Shown here in pieces: positions 16,864 through 24,683 of a DNA stretch of 64,000 nt. How positions within the stretch are numbered: position 1 is the stretch's first letter; each line of letters starts with the position of its first letter. Origin of the DNA: Arthrobacter sp. B1I2 (GTDB lineage: Bacteria > Actinomycetota > Actinomycetes > Actinomycetales > Micrococcaceae). The position numbers were made by a program, and so were the translations under genes. The notes beneath the pieces were generated by a model that was not told where the DNA came from, did no database searches, and saw only the letters and a program-made list of their open reading frames with translations. The stretch is from positions 1,860,001 to 1,924,000 of the forward strand of contig NZ_JAUSYC010000001.1 in the NCBI RefSeq assembly GCF_030816485.1. Reading direction: 5' to 3'.

Positions 16864-18393
16864 ATGATCCGTAGGAAACTTTCCCTGGCCGCCGCCGTCG
16901 TCACCGCGACGGCGCTGACGCTAACGGCGTGCAGCGGCGGTGACACCCCCGCCGCTGACCTCACGTCCGTGTCCATCATGGCCCCGTTCCTTGAGGCGCA
17001 GCCGCCGGCCGCGGACGGCGCAGTCCAGAAGAAGCTGGAGGAGCTCACCGGCAAGCAGGTCAAGATCAACTGGACCCCCAACGCCTCCTACGAGGACAAG
17101 ACCAACATCACGCTCGCGGGGTCTGACATCCCGCAGGTCATGGTGATCCAGGGCAAAACCCCCGGGTTCGTCAAGAACGCCCAGGCCGGCGCGTTCTGGG
17201 ACCTCACGGACAAGCTGGACAAGTACCCCAACCTCAAGACCACGTTCCCGGACATCCAGAAGAATGCCAGCGTCAACGGCAAGGTCTACGGCGTGTTCCG
17301 CGGCCGCGCCCCCATGCGCGCGGCCGTCATGTTCCGGCAGGACTGGCTGGACAAGCTCGGCCTGCAGCCGCCCAAGACCACCGAAGACCTGTACAAGGTG
17401 GCGAAGGCCTTTACCGAGCAGGACCCGGACGGCAACGGCCAGAACGACACCTGGGGCATCACCATCCCCAAGTGGGGCGCGCTGGGCACCAACAGCCCCT
17501 ACGACATGATCGAGGAATGGTACGGCGCCGGGAACCGCTGGACGGAGCGCGACGGGAAACTCATCCCCAGCTTCGAAACGGACGAATTCCTCGAGGCGGA
17601 CCGGTTCATCAAGAAGATGGTGGACGAAAAGCTCATTAACCCCGACTTCGCCACCTTTGACAGCACCAAATGGAATGAGCCGTTCTTCAACGGCAAGGGC
17701 GGCATTATTGTCGACGTCGATTCCCGGGTCAGCGTCCTCATCAACCTCTTCAAGCAGGCAGACCCCAACAACTTCCAGAACAAGGTGGGCTTCGTGGGCA
17801 ACCTCGAAGGCCCCGACGGTGAATTGCACGCCCACCCCACGGACGGCTACTCCGGCTTCCTGGCCGTCCCGAAGGCCAGCGTCCGGACAGAAGCTGAGCT
17901 GGACAAGGTCCTGGAATTCCTGAACACCATAAATGGCAAGGACGTGGCCGTGCTGCTGAACAACGGGATTGAGGACGTGAACTTCAAGGTGGAGGACGGC
18001 AAGGCTGCCACCATCAAGCCTGAAACCCCGGAGGGCAAGGCCGTCACCACCGATATCAAGAGCTACGCGCAGCTGGGCATGAATGTCGCCGGAAACGGGT
18101 TCTACCCGGTGAAGCAGCCCTCCGACTACGAGCAGCAGGTCTTCGACAAGCGCACCGAAGTCATGGCCCAGGACCTCAAGAGCGCCGTCTACAACCCGGC
18201 CGCACCCTACGTCTCCGAAACGTACGTGGCCAAGGGAGCGCAGCTGGACAACATCGTGGCAGATGCCCGGATCAAGTACCTGGCCGGCCAGATCGATGAG
18301 CAGGGCCTCAAGGATGCGATCAAGCTGTGGGGCACCAGCGGCGGCAACAAGGTCAAGGAAGAGATCAACAAGCTCTGGCAGGACAACAAGTAA
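16864..18393 (+). CDS. Extracellular solute-binding lipoprotein, LplA/YtcQ type
   Basis: A 509-residue binding protein, larger than CUT1 proteins of the other two importers and typical of the LplA/YtcQ group. AAAGGA precedes the ATG. The signal peptide ends in the lipobox LTAC at about residue 20, and the mature protein starts with Gly/Asp-rich residues. It includes DPDGNGQNDTWG, a calcium-loop-like DxDxNxD segment seen in this group. It is directly followed by the LplB-type permease, whose ATG abuts the TAA. In Bacillus, YtcQ with YteP and YtcP imports rhamnogalacturonan fragments. Here the neighbouring acetylesterase, DUF1961 and rhamnosidase genes support the same substrate class, as inference. 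Confidence 0.93.
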   Translation: MIRRKLSLAAAVVTATALTLTACSGGDTPAADLTSVSIMAPFLEAQPPAADGAVQKKLEELTGKQVKINWTPNASYEDKTNITLAGSDIPQVMVIQGKTPGFVKNAQAGAFWDLTDKLDKYPNLKTTFPDIQKNASVNGKVYGVFRGRAPMRAAVMFRQDWLDKLGLQPPKTTEDLYKVAKAFTEQDPDGNGQNDTWGITIPKWGALGTNSPYDMIEEWYGAGNRWTERDGKLIPSFETDEFLEADRFIKKMVDEKLINPDFATFDSTKWNEPFFNGKGGIIVDVDSRVSVLINLFKQADPNNFQNKVGFVGNLEGPDGELHAHPTDGYSGFLAVPKASVRTEAELDKVLEFLNTINGKDVAVLLNNGIEDVNFKVEDGKAATIKPETPEGKAVTTDIKSYAQLGMNVAGNGFYPVKQPSDYEQQVFDKRTEVMAQDLKSAVYNPAAPYVSETYVAKGAQLDNIVADARIKYLAGQIDEQGLKDAIKLWGTSGGNKVKEEINKLWQDNK

Positions 18394-19368
18394 ATGGCAG
18401 CCCCTGTCATTGACACCCTTGCCGGGGAGCGGGCGCGCAGGAACGCGCCCACTCCCCGGACCGGGGGCAGGTTCTCCGTCCATTTCGCGCACTACAAATG
18501 GCTGTACCTGCTGCTGCTGCCTGGCGTGGTGTACTTCGCGGTGTTCCGCTATGCCCCCATGTACGGGGTGTCCATCGCATTCAAGGACTACGTCCCGTTC
18601 CTTGGCGTAAACGGCAGCCCCTGGGTGGGGTTCCGGAACTTCGAGGATTTTTTCGCCAACCCGGACTTTCCCCGGCTGCTGGGCAACACCCTCATCCTGG
18701 CTTTCCTCAACCTGGGCGTGGCCTTTCCGCTGACCATCGTCCTGGCGCTGCTGCTCAACGAAGTCCGGTTGTCCATCCTCAAACGCACCGTCCAGACCCT
18801 GGTGTACATCCCGCACTTCCTGTCCTGGACCATCGTGGCGTCCCTGAGCTTCCTGCTCTTCGCCCTGGACTTCGGACCGCTGTTCCTGTTCCTGAACACC
18901 GTGATGGGCACCGACATCGACTTCCTGTCCGATCCCGCCTGGTTCCGGCCCCTGATCGTGCTCCAGGAAATCTGGAAGAACACCGGCTGGGGCACCATCA
19001 TTTTCCTGGCGGCCCTTTCCACCGTGGACCAGGACCAGTACGAGGCCGCCATCATTGACGGCGCCGGCAGGTTCCAGCGGGTCTGGCACATTACCCTTCC
19101 TGCCATCCGCTCCACGATCATTGTGATGCTGATCCTTGCCATCGGGCAGATGCTTAACACCGGCTTTGAACAGATCTACCTGATGACCAACGCCCTGAAC
19201 CGCGAAGTGGCCGACGTCTTCGACACCTACGTCTACTTCGTGGGCATCACCCAGGGCGCCTACAGCTACTCCACCGCCGTGGGCCTGTTCAAATCCCTGG
19301 TGGGGATCGTGCTGATCTTCGGCACCAACGCCCTGGCCAAGCGGTTCAACCAGAGCGGACTGTTCTAG
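18394..19368 (+). CDS. lplB: ABC transporter permease, LplB/YteP type
   Basis: A 324-residue membrane subunit whose ATG follows the binding-protein TAA with no gap. It has about six helices beginning at WLYLLLLPGVVYFAVF, followed by the family-typical YAPMYGVSIAFKDY. The EAA loop is YEAAIIDGAG. It partners the YtcP-type protein at 19371. In this importer class the ATPase is usually shared and encoded elsewhere; none is present here. Confidence 0.93.
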   Translation: MAAPVIDTLAGERARRNAPTPRTGGRFSVHFAHYKWLYLLLLPGVVYFAVFRYAPMYGVSIAFKDYVPFLGVNGSPWVGFRNFEDFFANPDFPRLLGNTLILAFLNLGVAFPLTIVLALLLNEVRLSILKRTVQTLVYIPHFLSWTIVASLSFLLFALDFGPLFLFLNTVMGTDIDFLSDPAWFRPLIVLQEIWKNTGWGTIIFLAALSTVDQDQYEAAIIDGAGRFQRVWHITLPAIRSTIIVMLILAIGQMLNTGFEQIYLMTNALNREVADVFDTYVYFVGITQGAYSYSTAVGLFKSLVGIVLIFGTNALAKRFNQSGLF

Positions 19369-19370
19369 CC

Positions 19371-20243
19371 ATGAAAATCCACAACACCCCCGGCGGCCGG
19401 ATCTTTGACGCCGTCAACTACGTCTTCCTGTCCCTGATCGGCATCATCACGCTGCTGCCGTTCATCTACGTCTTCGCCGGCTCCTTCGCCACCGAGGCCG
19501 AGATCACCCGCCGGGCATTCTTCGTCTGGCCGGAGCAGTTCACCCTGGGCGCCTACGAGTACATCTTCGCCACCCCGGCGTTCGTCCGCGCCCTGGTGAC
19601 CACCATCCTGGTCACGGCGGTGGGCACCCTGGTCCAGCTGGCCTTCACCGTGACCATGGCCTACCCGCTGGCCAAGAGAACCCTGCGGGGCAGGAACGTC
19701 ATCCTCTCCCTGGTGGTTTTCGCCATGGTGTTCTCCGGCGGCATGATCCCCACCTTCCTCCTGGTCAAGGACCTGGGCCTGCTGAACTCCTACTGGGCCC
19801 TGATCCTGCCAGCGGCCATCAACCCGTTCAGCCTGATCATCATCAAGAACTTCTTCCAGGAACTCCCCCAAGAGCTGGAGGAATCAGCCAAGATGGACGG
19901 CGCCACCGAGATCGGAATCCTCTGGCGGATCCTGCTCCCACTGTCCAAACCGGTCCTGGCCACCTTTGCGCTGTTCTACGCCGTGGGCATCTGGAACGAC
20001 TTCATGTCACCGCTGCTTTACCTCAGCGACAACTCCAAGTGGACCCTGCAGATGTACCTGCGCCAGGTCACCGCCGCCTCGGACCTCCTTGGCACCGGCA
20101 ACGTGGACCCCAACTACATCCCGCCGGAACAGGGCATCAAGTTCGCCGTGATCGTGGTGGCCACCCTGCCCATCCTGATCTTCTATCCATTCCTGCAGAA
20201 GCACTTCGCCAAGGGCATGCTCATCGGTTCGGTCAAGGGCTGA
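19371..20243 (+). CDS. Carbohydrate ABC transporter permease, LplC/YtcP type
   Basis: A 290-residue second membrane subunit, 2 bases after the LplB-type gene. It has about six helices. The family-typical GGMIPTFLLVKDLGLLNSYW lies at about residue 124 and the EAA loop is ELEESAKMDGATEIGI. It completes the importer started at 16864. A long imperfect hairpin at 20259-20303 separates it from the acetylesterase gene. Confidence 0.93.
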   Translation: MKIHNTPGGRIFDAVNYVFLSLIGIITLLPFIYVFAGSFATEAEITRRAFFVWPEQFTLGAYEYIFATPAFVRALVTTILVTAVGTLVQLAFTVTMAYPLAKRTLRGRNVILSLVVFAMVFSGGMIPTFLLVKDLGLLNSYWALILPAAINPFSLIIIKNFFQELPQELEESAKMDGATEIGILWRILLPLSKPVLATFALFYAVGIWNDFMSPLLYLSDNSKWTLQMYLRQVTAASDLLGTGNVDPNYIPPEQGIKFAVIVVATLPILIFYPFLQKHFAKGMLIGSVKG

Positions 20244-20258
20244 CCCCCGTCTTGCTCC

Positions 20259-20303
20259 ATCACTTGTGGCTGCTAAAACCGGGTTTTAGGGACCATAAGT
20301 GAT
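20259..20303. repeat. 45-base extended hairpin between importer and acetylesterase
   Basis: ATCACTTGTGG pairs with CCATAAGTGAT (one G.T), and inside it CTAAAAC pairs with GTTTTAG around a CGG loop. The right half is a better palindrome than the left, as expected of a dispersed palindromic repeat that has drifted. It could also be a partial terminator or an mRNA-processing site that lets the importer and esterase differ in expression. Confidence 0.6.
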
Positions 20304-20333
20304 AGGGCAACCACCAACCAGAGGAAGGACACC

Positions 20334-21047
20334 ATGAAAATTCTGCTGGCCGGAGATTCCACCGTGGCCAACTGCCCCACTCAGGAGTACCCCATGAGCG
20401 GCTGGGGAGCGCACCTCGCCCCGCTCACTTACGGATGGGCTGCGGTGCACAACTTCGCCAAGGGCGGTGCGAGTACGGAATCCTTCCGTGACGAGGGATT
20501 GTGGGCGGACCTGCTCGCAGAGGCGGGACCGGGCGACCTGTTGCTGATCCAGTTCGGCCACAACGACCAGAAGAAGCAGCACCTCGCCGCCCGTACCGGG
20601 TATGCGGCCAACCTGCGCACCATGGTGGGGGAGGTGCGGGCCGAGGGCGCGCTGCCGGTGCTGTGCACCCCGGTGGAGCGGCGGCACTTCGTGGACGGCA
20701 GGCACCCAAACCACGGGCCGTCGTCGGACGCTGTCCTTGAAGGCAGCCTGGAGGACTATCCGGAGGTGGTCCGGGAACTCGGCCTGGAGCTGGCGGTCCC
20801 GGTGGTGGACCTGAACGCCTGGACCAGGCACCTGTACCTCCGGCTGGGCAGGGACGGATCCCGGGAGCTCTTTTGCCATTTTGCCCCGGGAGAGCACGCA
20901 CACTGGCCGGACGGCCTGGCAGACAGTACGCATTTCTCGCAGCGCGGGGCCGCTTTGGTGGCGGGGGAGGTGGCCACGCAACTTCGCGCACCGGGGTACG
21001 GCGGGTCCACCATCAAAGAGCTAAGTACGACGGCGGTGCGCGGCTAA
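20334..21047 (+). CDS. Rhamnogalacturonan acetylesterase, SGNH hydrolase (YesT-like)
   Basis: A 237-residue SGNH/GDSL esterase that removes acetyl groups from rhamnogalacturonan-I. Block I is LLAGDSTVAN with the catalytic Ser near residue 9, block III is QFGHNDQ, and block V is DSTHFS with the catalytic Asp and His. A good ribosome site (AGAGGAAGGA) precedes the ATG. The GDST rather than GDSL form is typical of rhamnogalacturonan acetylesterases such as YesT and RhgT. There is no signal peptide, so it should deacetylate imported oligosaccharides. It is followed with no gap by the DUF1961 gene. Confidence 0.9.
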   Translation: MKILLAGDSTVANCPTQEYPMSGWGAHLAPLTYGWAAVHNFAKGGASTESFRDEGLWADLLAEAGPGDLLLIQFGHNDQKKQHLAARTGYAANLRTMVGEVRAEGALPVLCTPVERRHFVDGRHPNHGPSSDAVLEGSLEDYPEVVRELGLELAVPVVDLNAWTRHLYLRLGRDGSRELFCHFAPGEHAHWPDGLADSTHFSQRGAALVAGEVATQLRAPGYGGSTIKELSTTAVRG

Positions 21048-21719
21048 GTGGGGACAGCAGGCTCGGAGGCGGGCATCCTCTACAGCAACGCACTGGCAGG
21101 ACCGGACGACGTTGCCGGATGGGTGGCTGAAGGACCGCTGAGGCTGGGAAGCCACCAAGGAACCCTGGAGCTGTCCGGCTCGCTGGACGACGCCGAGTTC
21201 GGCGACCACGCGCACTGGACATTCTGGTGCCCCGAGGAATTCCCGGACGGCATCCGCATCAGCTGGGACTTCCTGCCGCTCGCGGAGCCCGGCCTGGCCA
21301 TGCTGTTCTTTGCGGCCACAGGGCAGCGCGGGCTGGATCTCTTCAGCCCGGCCCTGGCGCCCCGGACGGGCTACTATCCGCAGTACCACTCGGGCGACAT
21401 CGACGCCCTGCACGTCTCGTATTTCCGGCACAAGCACCAATCCGAGCGCGCCTTCCGCACCTGCAACCTGCGCAAGAGCGCGGGCTTCGAGCTGGTGGCG
21501 CAGGGCGCGGACCCGTTGCCGCTCACGGCGGACGCCGCCGGCTTCTATCGGCTGGAAGTGGTGAAGGACGGGCCGGAGGTGGCGTTCTCCATCAACGGGC
21601 TGCTCCTCTTTGAGTGGCGGGATCCCTCGGCCAGGGTGCTTGGCGGCGGCCGGATAGGCTTCCGCCAGATGGCCCCGCTCCGGGCTGCCTACCGCAACCT
21701 GGTGGTGGAGAAGCTTTAG
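21048..21719 (+). CDS. DUF1961 family protein (YesU-like)
   Basis: A 223-residue protein whose GTG immediately follows the stop of the acetylesterase. It matches DUF1961 by length and by HAHWTFWCPEEFPDGI and the TGYYPQYHSGDIDALHVSY segment. The predicted fold is a lectin-like beta-sandwich. YesU lies in the Bacillus rhamnogalacturonan operon next to YesT, the same gene order as here; its reaction is not established. A bidirectional terminator follows. Confidence 0.85.
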   Translation: MGTAGSEAGILYSNALAGPDDVAGWVAEGPLRLGSHQGTLELSGSLDDAEFGDHAHWTFWCPEEFPDGIRISWDFLPLAEPGLAMLFFAATGQRGLDLFSPALAPRTGYYPQYHSGDIDALHVSYFRHKHQSERAFRTCNLRKSAGFELVAQGADPLPLTADAAGFYRLEVVKDGPEVAFSINGLLLFEWRDPSARVLGGGRIGFRQMAPLRAAYRNLVVEKL

Positions 21720-21729
21720 GGGCAACGGA

Positions 21730-21759
21730 AGGCGGGCGGCCCCGAAGGACCGCCCGCCT
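21730..21759. terminator. Bidirectional hairpin terminator
   Basis: AGGCGGGCGG and CCGCCCGCCT form a 10-bp perfect stem with a 10-base loop, placed between the convergent DUF1961 gene and the secreted-protein gene. Confidence 0.75.
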
Positions 21760-21776
21760 GTTGTAATACCCGGGAG

Positions 21777-22343
21777 CTAAAGTCCCAGGAGGCGGTTGAG
21801 CAGGTTGGCCAGGCCGCTTAGGCCATTGCCGCCGTCCAGGAGCCCGGTGACGGCGCAGAGGAGATTGCCCACCAGGTTGCCCGCTCCCGTCTGGGAGGTG
21901 ATGTCCAGGACCACCTGGTTCAGGTCGACCTTAAGCCCCAGAACATCCAGGTGCAGCGGCCCGAGGACCAGGTTCAAGATGTCGCAGCTGCCGCCGGAAG
22001 CCAGCGCGGCGGCGGTGGAGGGAGCGGCGGCGGCGGTGGTGGTCAACGTCTGGCTGACCGGAGTGGCCACGCCGGCGACGCTGGTGAATGTTCCTTCAAC
22101 CAGCCCGGTGACCTTCAGCTGGCCGTTCTCGGTGCTGAAGCCCGAGGGCGTGAACGAGCCGACGAAGGTGCCCACGCCCTCGATGGTCTGGTTGATTGTT
22201 CCCGTCACGTTGGCAACCTGTGACGGCTGGGAGGCGGCAGAAGGAGCCGCGGGTGCCGCTGCCGTCGCCGGGCCTGCCATGCCGAAGAGCATGGCGCCGG
22301 AGAGGGCAATGGCGGTGACTGAAGCTGAGACCTTTGTTCGCAT
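21777..22343 (-). CDS. Secreted protein of unknown function
   Basis: A 188-residue protein with a clear Sec signal peptide: basic start, hydrophobic AIALSGAMLFGMAG and a likely cleavage after ATA-A near residue 28. GAAAGGA precedes the ATG. The mature N-terminal part is Ala/Ser/Thr-rich with a GTINQTIEGVGTFVGSF beta-like stretch. The C-terminal part has a conserved-looking leucine-rich block (ILNLVLGPLHLDVLGLKVDL, then LLCAVTGLLDGG) with two Cys that could form a disulfide. I recognise similar ORFs as common actinobacterial hypotheticals but know no function. It is a single gene convergent with the rhamnogalacturonan operon. Confidence 0.82.
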   Translation of the reverse strand: MRTKVSASVTAIALSGAMLFGMAGPATAAAPAAPSAASQPSQVANVTGTINQTIEGVGTFVGSFTPSGFSTENGQLKVTGLVEGTFTSVAGVATPVSQTLTTTAAAAPSTAAALASGGSCDILNLVLGPLHLDVLGLKVDLNQVVLDITSQTGAGNLVGNLLCAVTGLLDGGNGLSGLANLLNRLLGL

Positions 22344-22654
22344 TTTCGGTAAATCCTTTCAGCGCCGGGTTGCGGCGCAACGAACCCCCCGAGGCTCCGC
22401 CCCCATGGAGAACCCCGGCGGAACTGTTTATTTCAAATGCAGTTCATTCCTGATGCAGCCCTGTCGGGGCCGCGACACGTGGCGTTGGACTCGTGATCCA
22501 GGCCACGTGCACGTCGACCAACCTAATAGTAAGTATGCTGATGAGTCAAGCGGGTCCAGAGTTGTAATTGGGGCGCAGGAGAGCCATGTGTCCCCGGGTC
22601 ATCCGTACTGGGGCAAGATAGAGGTTCAGGATTGCCTACTGGAGGGAGGCGGGT
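22344..22654. other. 311-base divergent intergenic region
   Basis: This gap separates the secreted-protein gene (minus) from the STAS-like gene (plus) and must hold both promoters. I see no ORF, RNA gene or long repeat in it. The 5' half near 22440 is relatively A/T-rich (for example TATTTCAAATGCAG) and is the best candidate for the minus-strand promoter; no confident -35/-10 pair was found. Confidence 0.4.
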
Positions 22655-23032
22655 ATGGAGCCCGTCACGGTTGACGGCGGCAAAGGCAGCGTGGAATTAC
22701 GCGCCGACGGCGTTATCCATCTCATTTGGGAACCCAAGGTCCGGATAGAAATTGAAGATGCGCAGGCTGCTATGGCCACAGTGAACCGGATAGCAGGGGA
22801 CGGCAACTACCCGATGCTGGTTGACATGGCCACCACCGAGAATGTCAGCCGGGAGGCCCGCGGGGTGTTCTCCATCCCGTGTGCAGCCAACCGGATCGCC
22901 CTGCTTGGTGCAAGCCCCGTGGACCGGATCATTGCCAACTTCTTCCTGGGCGTCCATGTCCCGCCCTGCCCCACCCGCTTCTTCACCTCCCGGACCGAGT
23001 CCATGAGGTGGCTGCAGCAGGCCACGAATTAG
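22655..23032 (+). CDS. STAS/SEC14-like (DUF7793-type) small protein
   Basis: A 125-residue soluble protein with GGAGGCGGG before the ATG. It fits the SpoIIAA/SEC14-like group of actinobacterial proteins with MLVDMATTENVSREAR in the middle and PPCPTRFFTSRTESMRWL at the end. Predicted alternation of strands and helices matches a STAS-like fold. Such proteins are thought to bind small ligands or regulate partners, but no role is known for this one. It has no obvious operon partner and is convergent with the LacI gene 12 bases away. Confidence 0.72.
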   Translation: MEPVTVDGGKGSVELRADGVIHLIWEPKVRIEIEDAQAAMATVNRIAGDGNYPMLVDMATTENVSREARGVFSIPCAANRIALLGASPVDRIIANFFLGVHVPPCPTRFFTSRTESMRWLQQATN

Positions 23033-23044
23033 TCCTTAGCTGAG

Positions 23045-24064
23045 TCAGCCGGCAGGTGTGGCCGTGCTCTGCCGGATGACCAGCTCAGGCGTGAACACCA
23101 CTGACCGGTGCACGGGGTTCTGGGACTCCACTTCTTCGGACAACAGCTCGATGGCTGTCCTGCCCAGCAGTTCGGTGGGCTGGCGGATGGAGGACAGCGG
23201 CACCACGGCCGAGACGGCAAAGTCGATGTCGTCATAGCCGATCAATGCCACGTCCTCCGGGATGCGGAACGTGTGGGTCATGGTGAGTGACTGCATGACG
23301 CCAAGGGCCAGGAGGTCATTGGCGCAGAAGATTCCGTCCGGCAGCTCCGCCCGGCCCCGCTCCACCAGCATGTCACCCACGCTGCGGCCCGCCAGGACCG
23401 TCTGCCCCTCCGCATCCAGCACTTCAAGGGTGGCATCCGGCTCCTCCTTTACGGCGCGCCGGGCGCCTTGGAGGCGGTCCGCCACCTGCCGGATGGACGT
23501 GGGGCCACCAACAAAGGCCAGCCGACGGCGCCCGGTGTCCAGCAGGTGCCGTGCAGCGAGGTACCCCCCGGCGTCGTCGTCCACTGCGACCGAACTGAAC
23601 TTGGATTCGTCAGCCAGCCGGTCCACCAGCACCGTGGGCACTCCGCGCTCGCGGAGGAGGTCCAGCCGGTCTGCGATATCCCCCACCGGCGAGATCAGCA
23701 GGCCCTGGACGCGCTGCTCCTGGAAGAGGTCGATGTAGTTCGCCTCCCGGCTGGCATCATGGCCGCTGTCGCCCAGCAGGACCGCGCTGCCCTGCAGTGC
23801 CGCGGCGTCCTCGGCTGCGCGGACCACTGAGGTGAAGAAGGGGTTGCCCACGTCAAGGACAATCAGGCCGATGGTGCGGCTGTGGCCTACGCGGAGCTGC
23901 CGGGCGGCATCGTTGCGGATAAAGCCCAGTTCATCAATGGCGCGCAGGACCCGCTCCTTTGTCCGCTCGGACACCCGGTCCGGGTAGTTCAGGACGTTGG
24001 ATACCGTCCCCACGGCCACGCTTGCGTGGTTGGCCACGTCCTTGATACTGGCTGTGCGGTTCAT
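23045..24064 (-). CDS. LacI-family transcriptional regulator, probable rhamnose regulator
   Basis: A 339-residue repressor. ATG at 24064 has GGAGA upstream and begins directly with the DNA-binding helix-turn-helix (SIKDVANHASVAVGTVSNVL), so a longer frame is rejected. The C-terminal periplasmic-binding-like domain binds the sugar effector (TIGLIVLDVGNPFF near residue 62). It is divergent from the rhamnose operon at 24217. The operator cluster at 24161-24189 lies between them, consistent with autoregulation and control of rha genes. Similar operators at 6136, 15933 and 16797 suggest a wider role. The effector is probably L-rhamnose or a phosphorylated intermediate, by context. Confidence 0.92.
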   Translation of the reverse strand: MNRTASIKDVANHASVAVGTVSNVLNYPDRVSERTKERVLRAIDELGFIRNDAARQLRVGHSRTIGLIVLDVGNPFFTSVVRAAEDAAALQGSAVLLGDSGHDASREANYIDLFQEQRVQGLLISPVGDIADRLDLLRERGVPTVLVDRLADESKFSSVAVDDDAGGYLAARHLLDTGRRRLAFVGGPTSIRQVADRLQGARRAVKEEPDATLEVLDAEGQTVLAGRSVGDMLVERGRAELPDGIFCANDLLALGVMQSLTMTHTFRIPEDVALIGYDDIDFAVSAVVPLSSIRQPTELLGRTAIELLSEEVESQNPVHRSVVFTPELVIRQSTATPAG

Positions 24065-24133
24065 CGATTCTCCGTGCTGATATGCCCGGCGGCCGTTCGT
24101 TCCGCGCGGGAGATCAAAAGTTTCTGTCATTGC

Positions 24134-24163
24134 TTGACACCTGCTCAAATCCAAGAGTACTTT
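24134..24163 (+). promoter_or_regulatory. Predicted promoter of the rhamnose operon
   Basis: TTGACA at 24134-24139 and TACTTT at 24158-24163 are 18 bases apart and face rhaM. The operator pair starts just downstream, where a bound repressor would block transcription. Confidence 0.5.
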
Positions 24164-24189
24164 GAATCGTACCAATGAAACGATTCAAA
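24161..24189. promoter_or_regulatory. Double LacI-type operator between regulator and rhaM
   Basis: TTTGAATCGT and ACGATTCAAA form a perfect 10-bp inverted repeat 9 bases apart. Within it lie two operator-like 12-mers, TGAATCGTACCA (24163-24174) and TGAAACGATTCA (24176-24187). The position next to the LacI gene makes this the reference site for the regulon. Confidence 0.7.
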
Positions 24190-24216
24190 ACTTTTGCAGT
24201 TTGAAGAGGAGTCCCA

Positions 24217-24561
24217 ATGAGGGTGTGCTTCCGTTCTTCCGTCCAGCCGGCACTGATCGACGAGTACCGGCGCCGCCATGCGGCGGTGTGGCCGGAGATG
24301 CTGCGGGCCCTTAAGGAAGCGGGCTGGAACAACTATTCATTGTTCCTGGGTGAGGACGGGCTCCTGGTGGGTTACGTGGAGTGCGACGACTTTGACGCCG
24401 TCCGTGCCCGCATGGCCCTGACGGAGGTCAACGCCCGCTGGCAGGCGGAGATGGCAACCCTCTTTGAAGATTCAGGCCAGGCACCCGACGAAGGGTTCCA
24501 GGTCCTCGAGGAAGTCTTCAACCTGGACGGCCAGTTGGCGGCGCAGCCTTCCGCCAGCTGA
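24217..24561 (+). CDS. rhaM: L-rhamnose mutarotase
   Basis: A 114-residue enzyme that interconverts alpha and beta anomers of L-rhamnose to feed the isomerase. Family features are YRRRHAAVWPEM, with the catalytic His near residue 21, and the LVGYVECDDF strand; length is typical (about 104-115). AGAGGAG precedes the ATG. It is the first gene of the rhamnose operon, directly downstream of the LacI operators. A 122-base gap without recognisable signals separates it from rhaI. Confidence 0.93.
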   Translation: MRVCFRSSVQPALIDEYRRRHAAVWPEMLRALKEAGWNNYSLFLGEDGLLVGYVECDDFDAVRARMALTEVNARWQAEMATLFEDSGQAPDEGFQVLEEVFNLDGQLAAQPSAS

Positions 24562-24683
24562 CCGGCAGGACCGAAACAGCCCGCCACGTAAATGGCAGGC
24601 ATGACCAGTAGCTCGACGGCTCCAGCAGCGGGGCATTAACCACAACGCATCAGACAGACGCTCAAACACCGGGAAGAACCATC

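Noticed and set aside
16921..19089. 722-codon open frame on the minus strand
   Set aside because: It lies opposite the LplA-type binding protein and permease genes; long antisense frames are common at this GC content and it has no family features.
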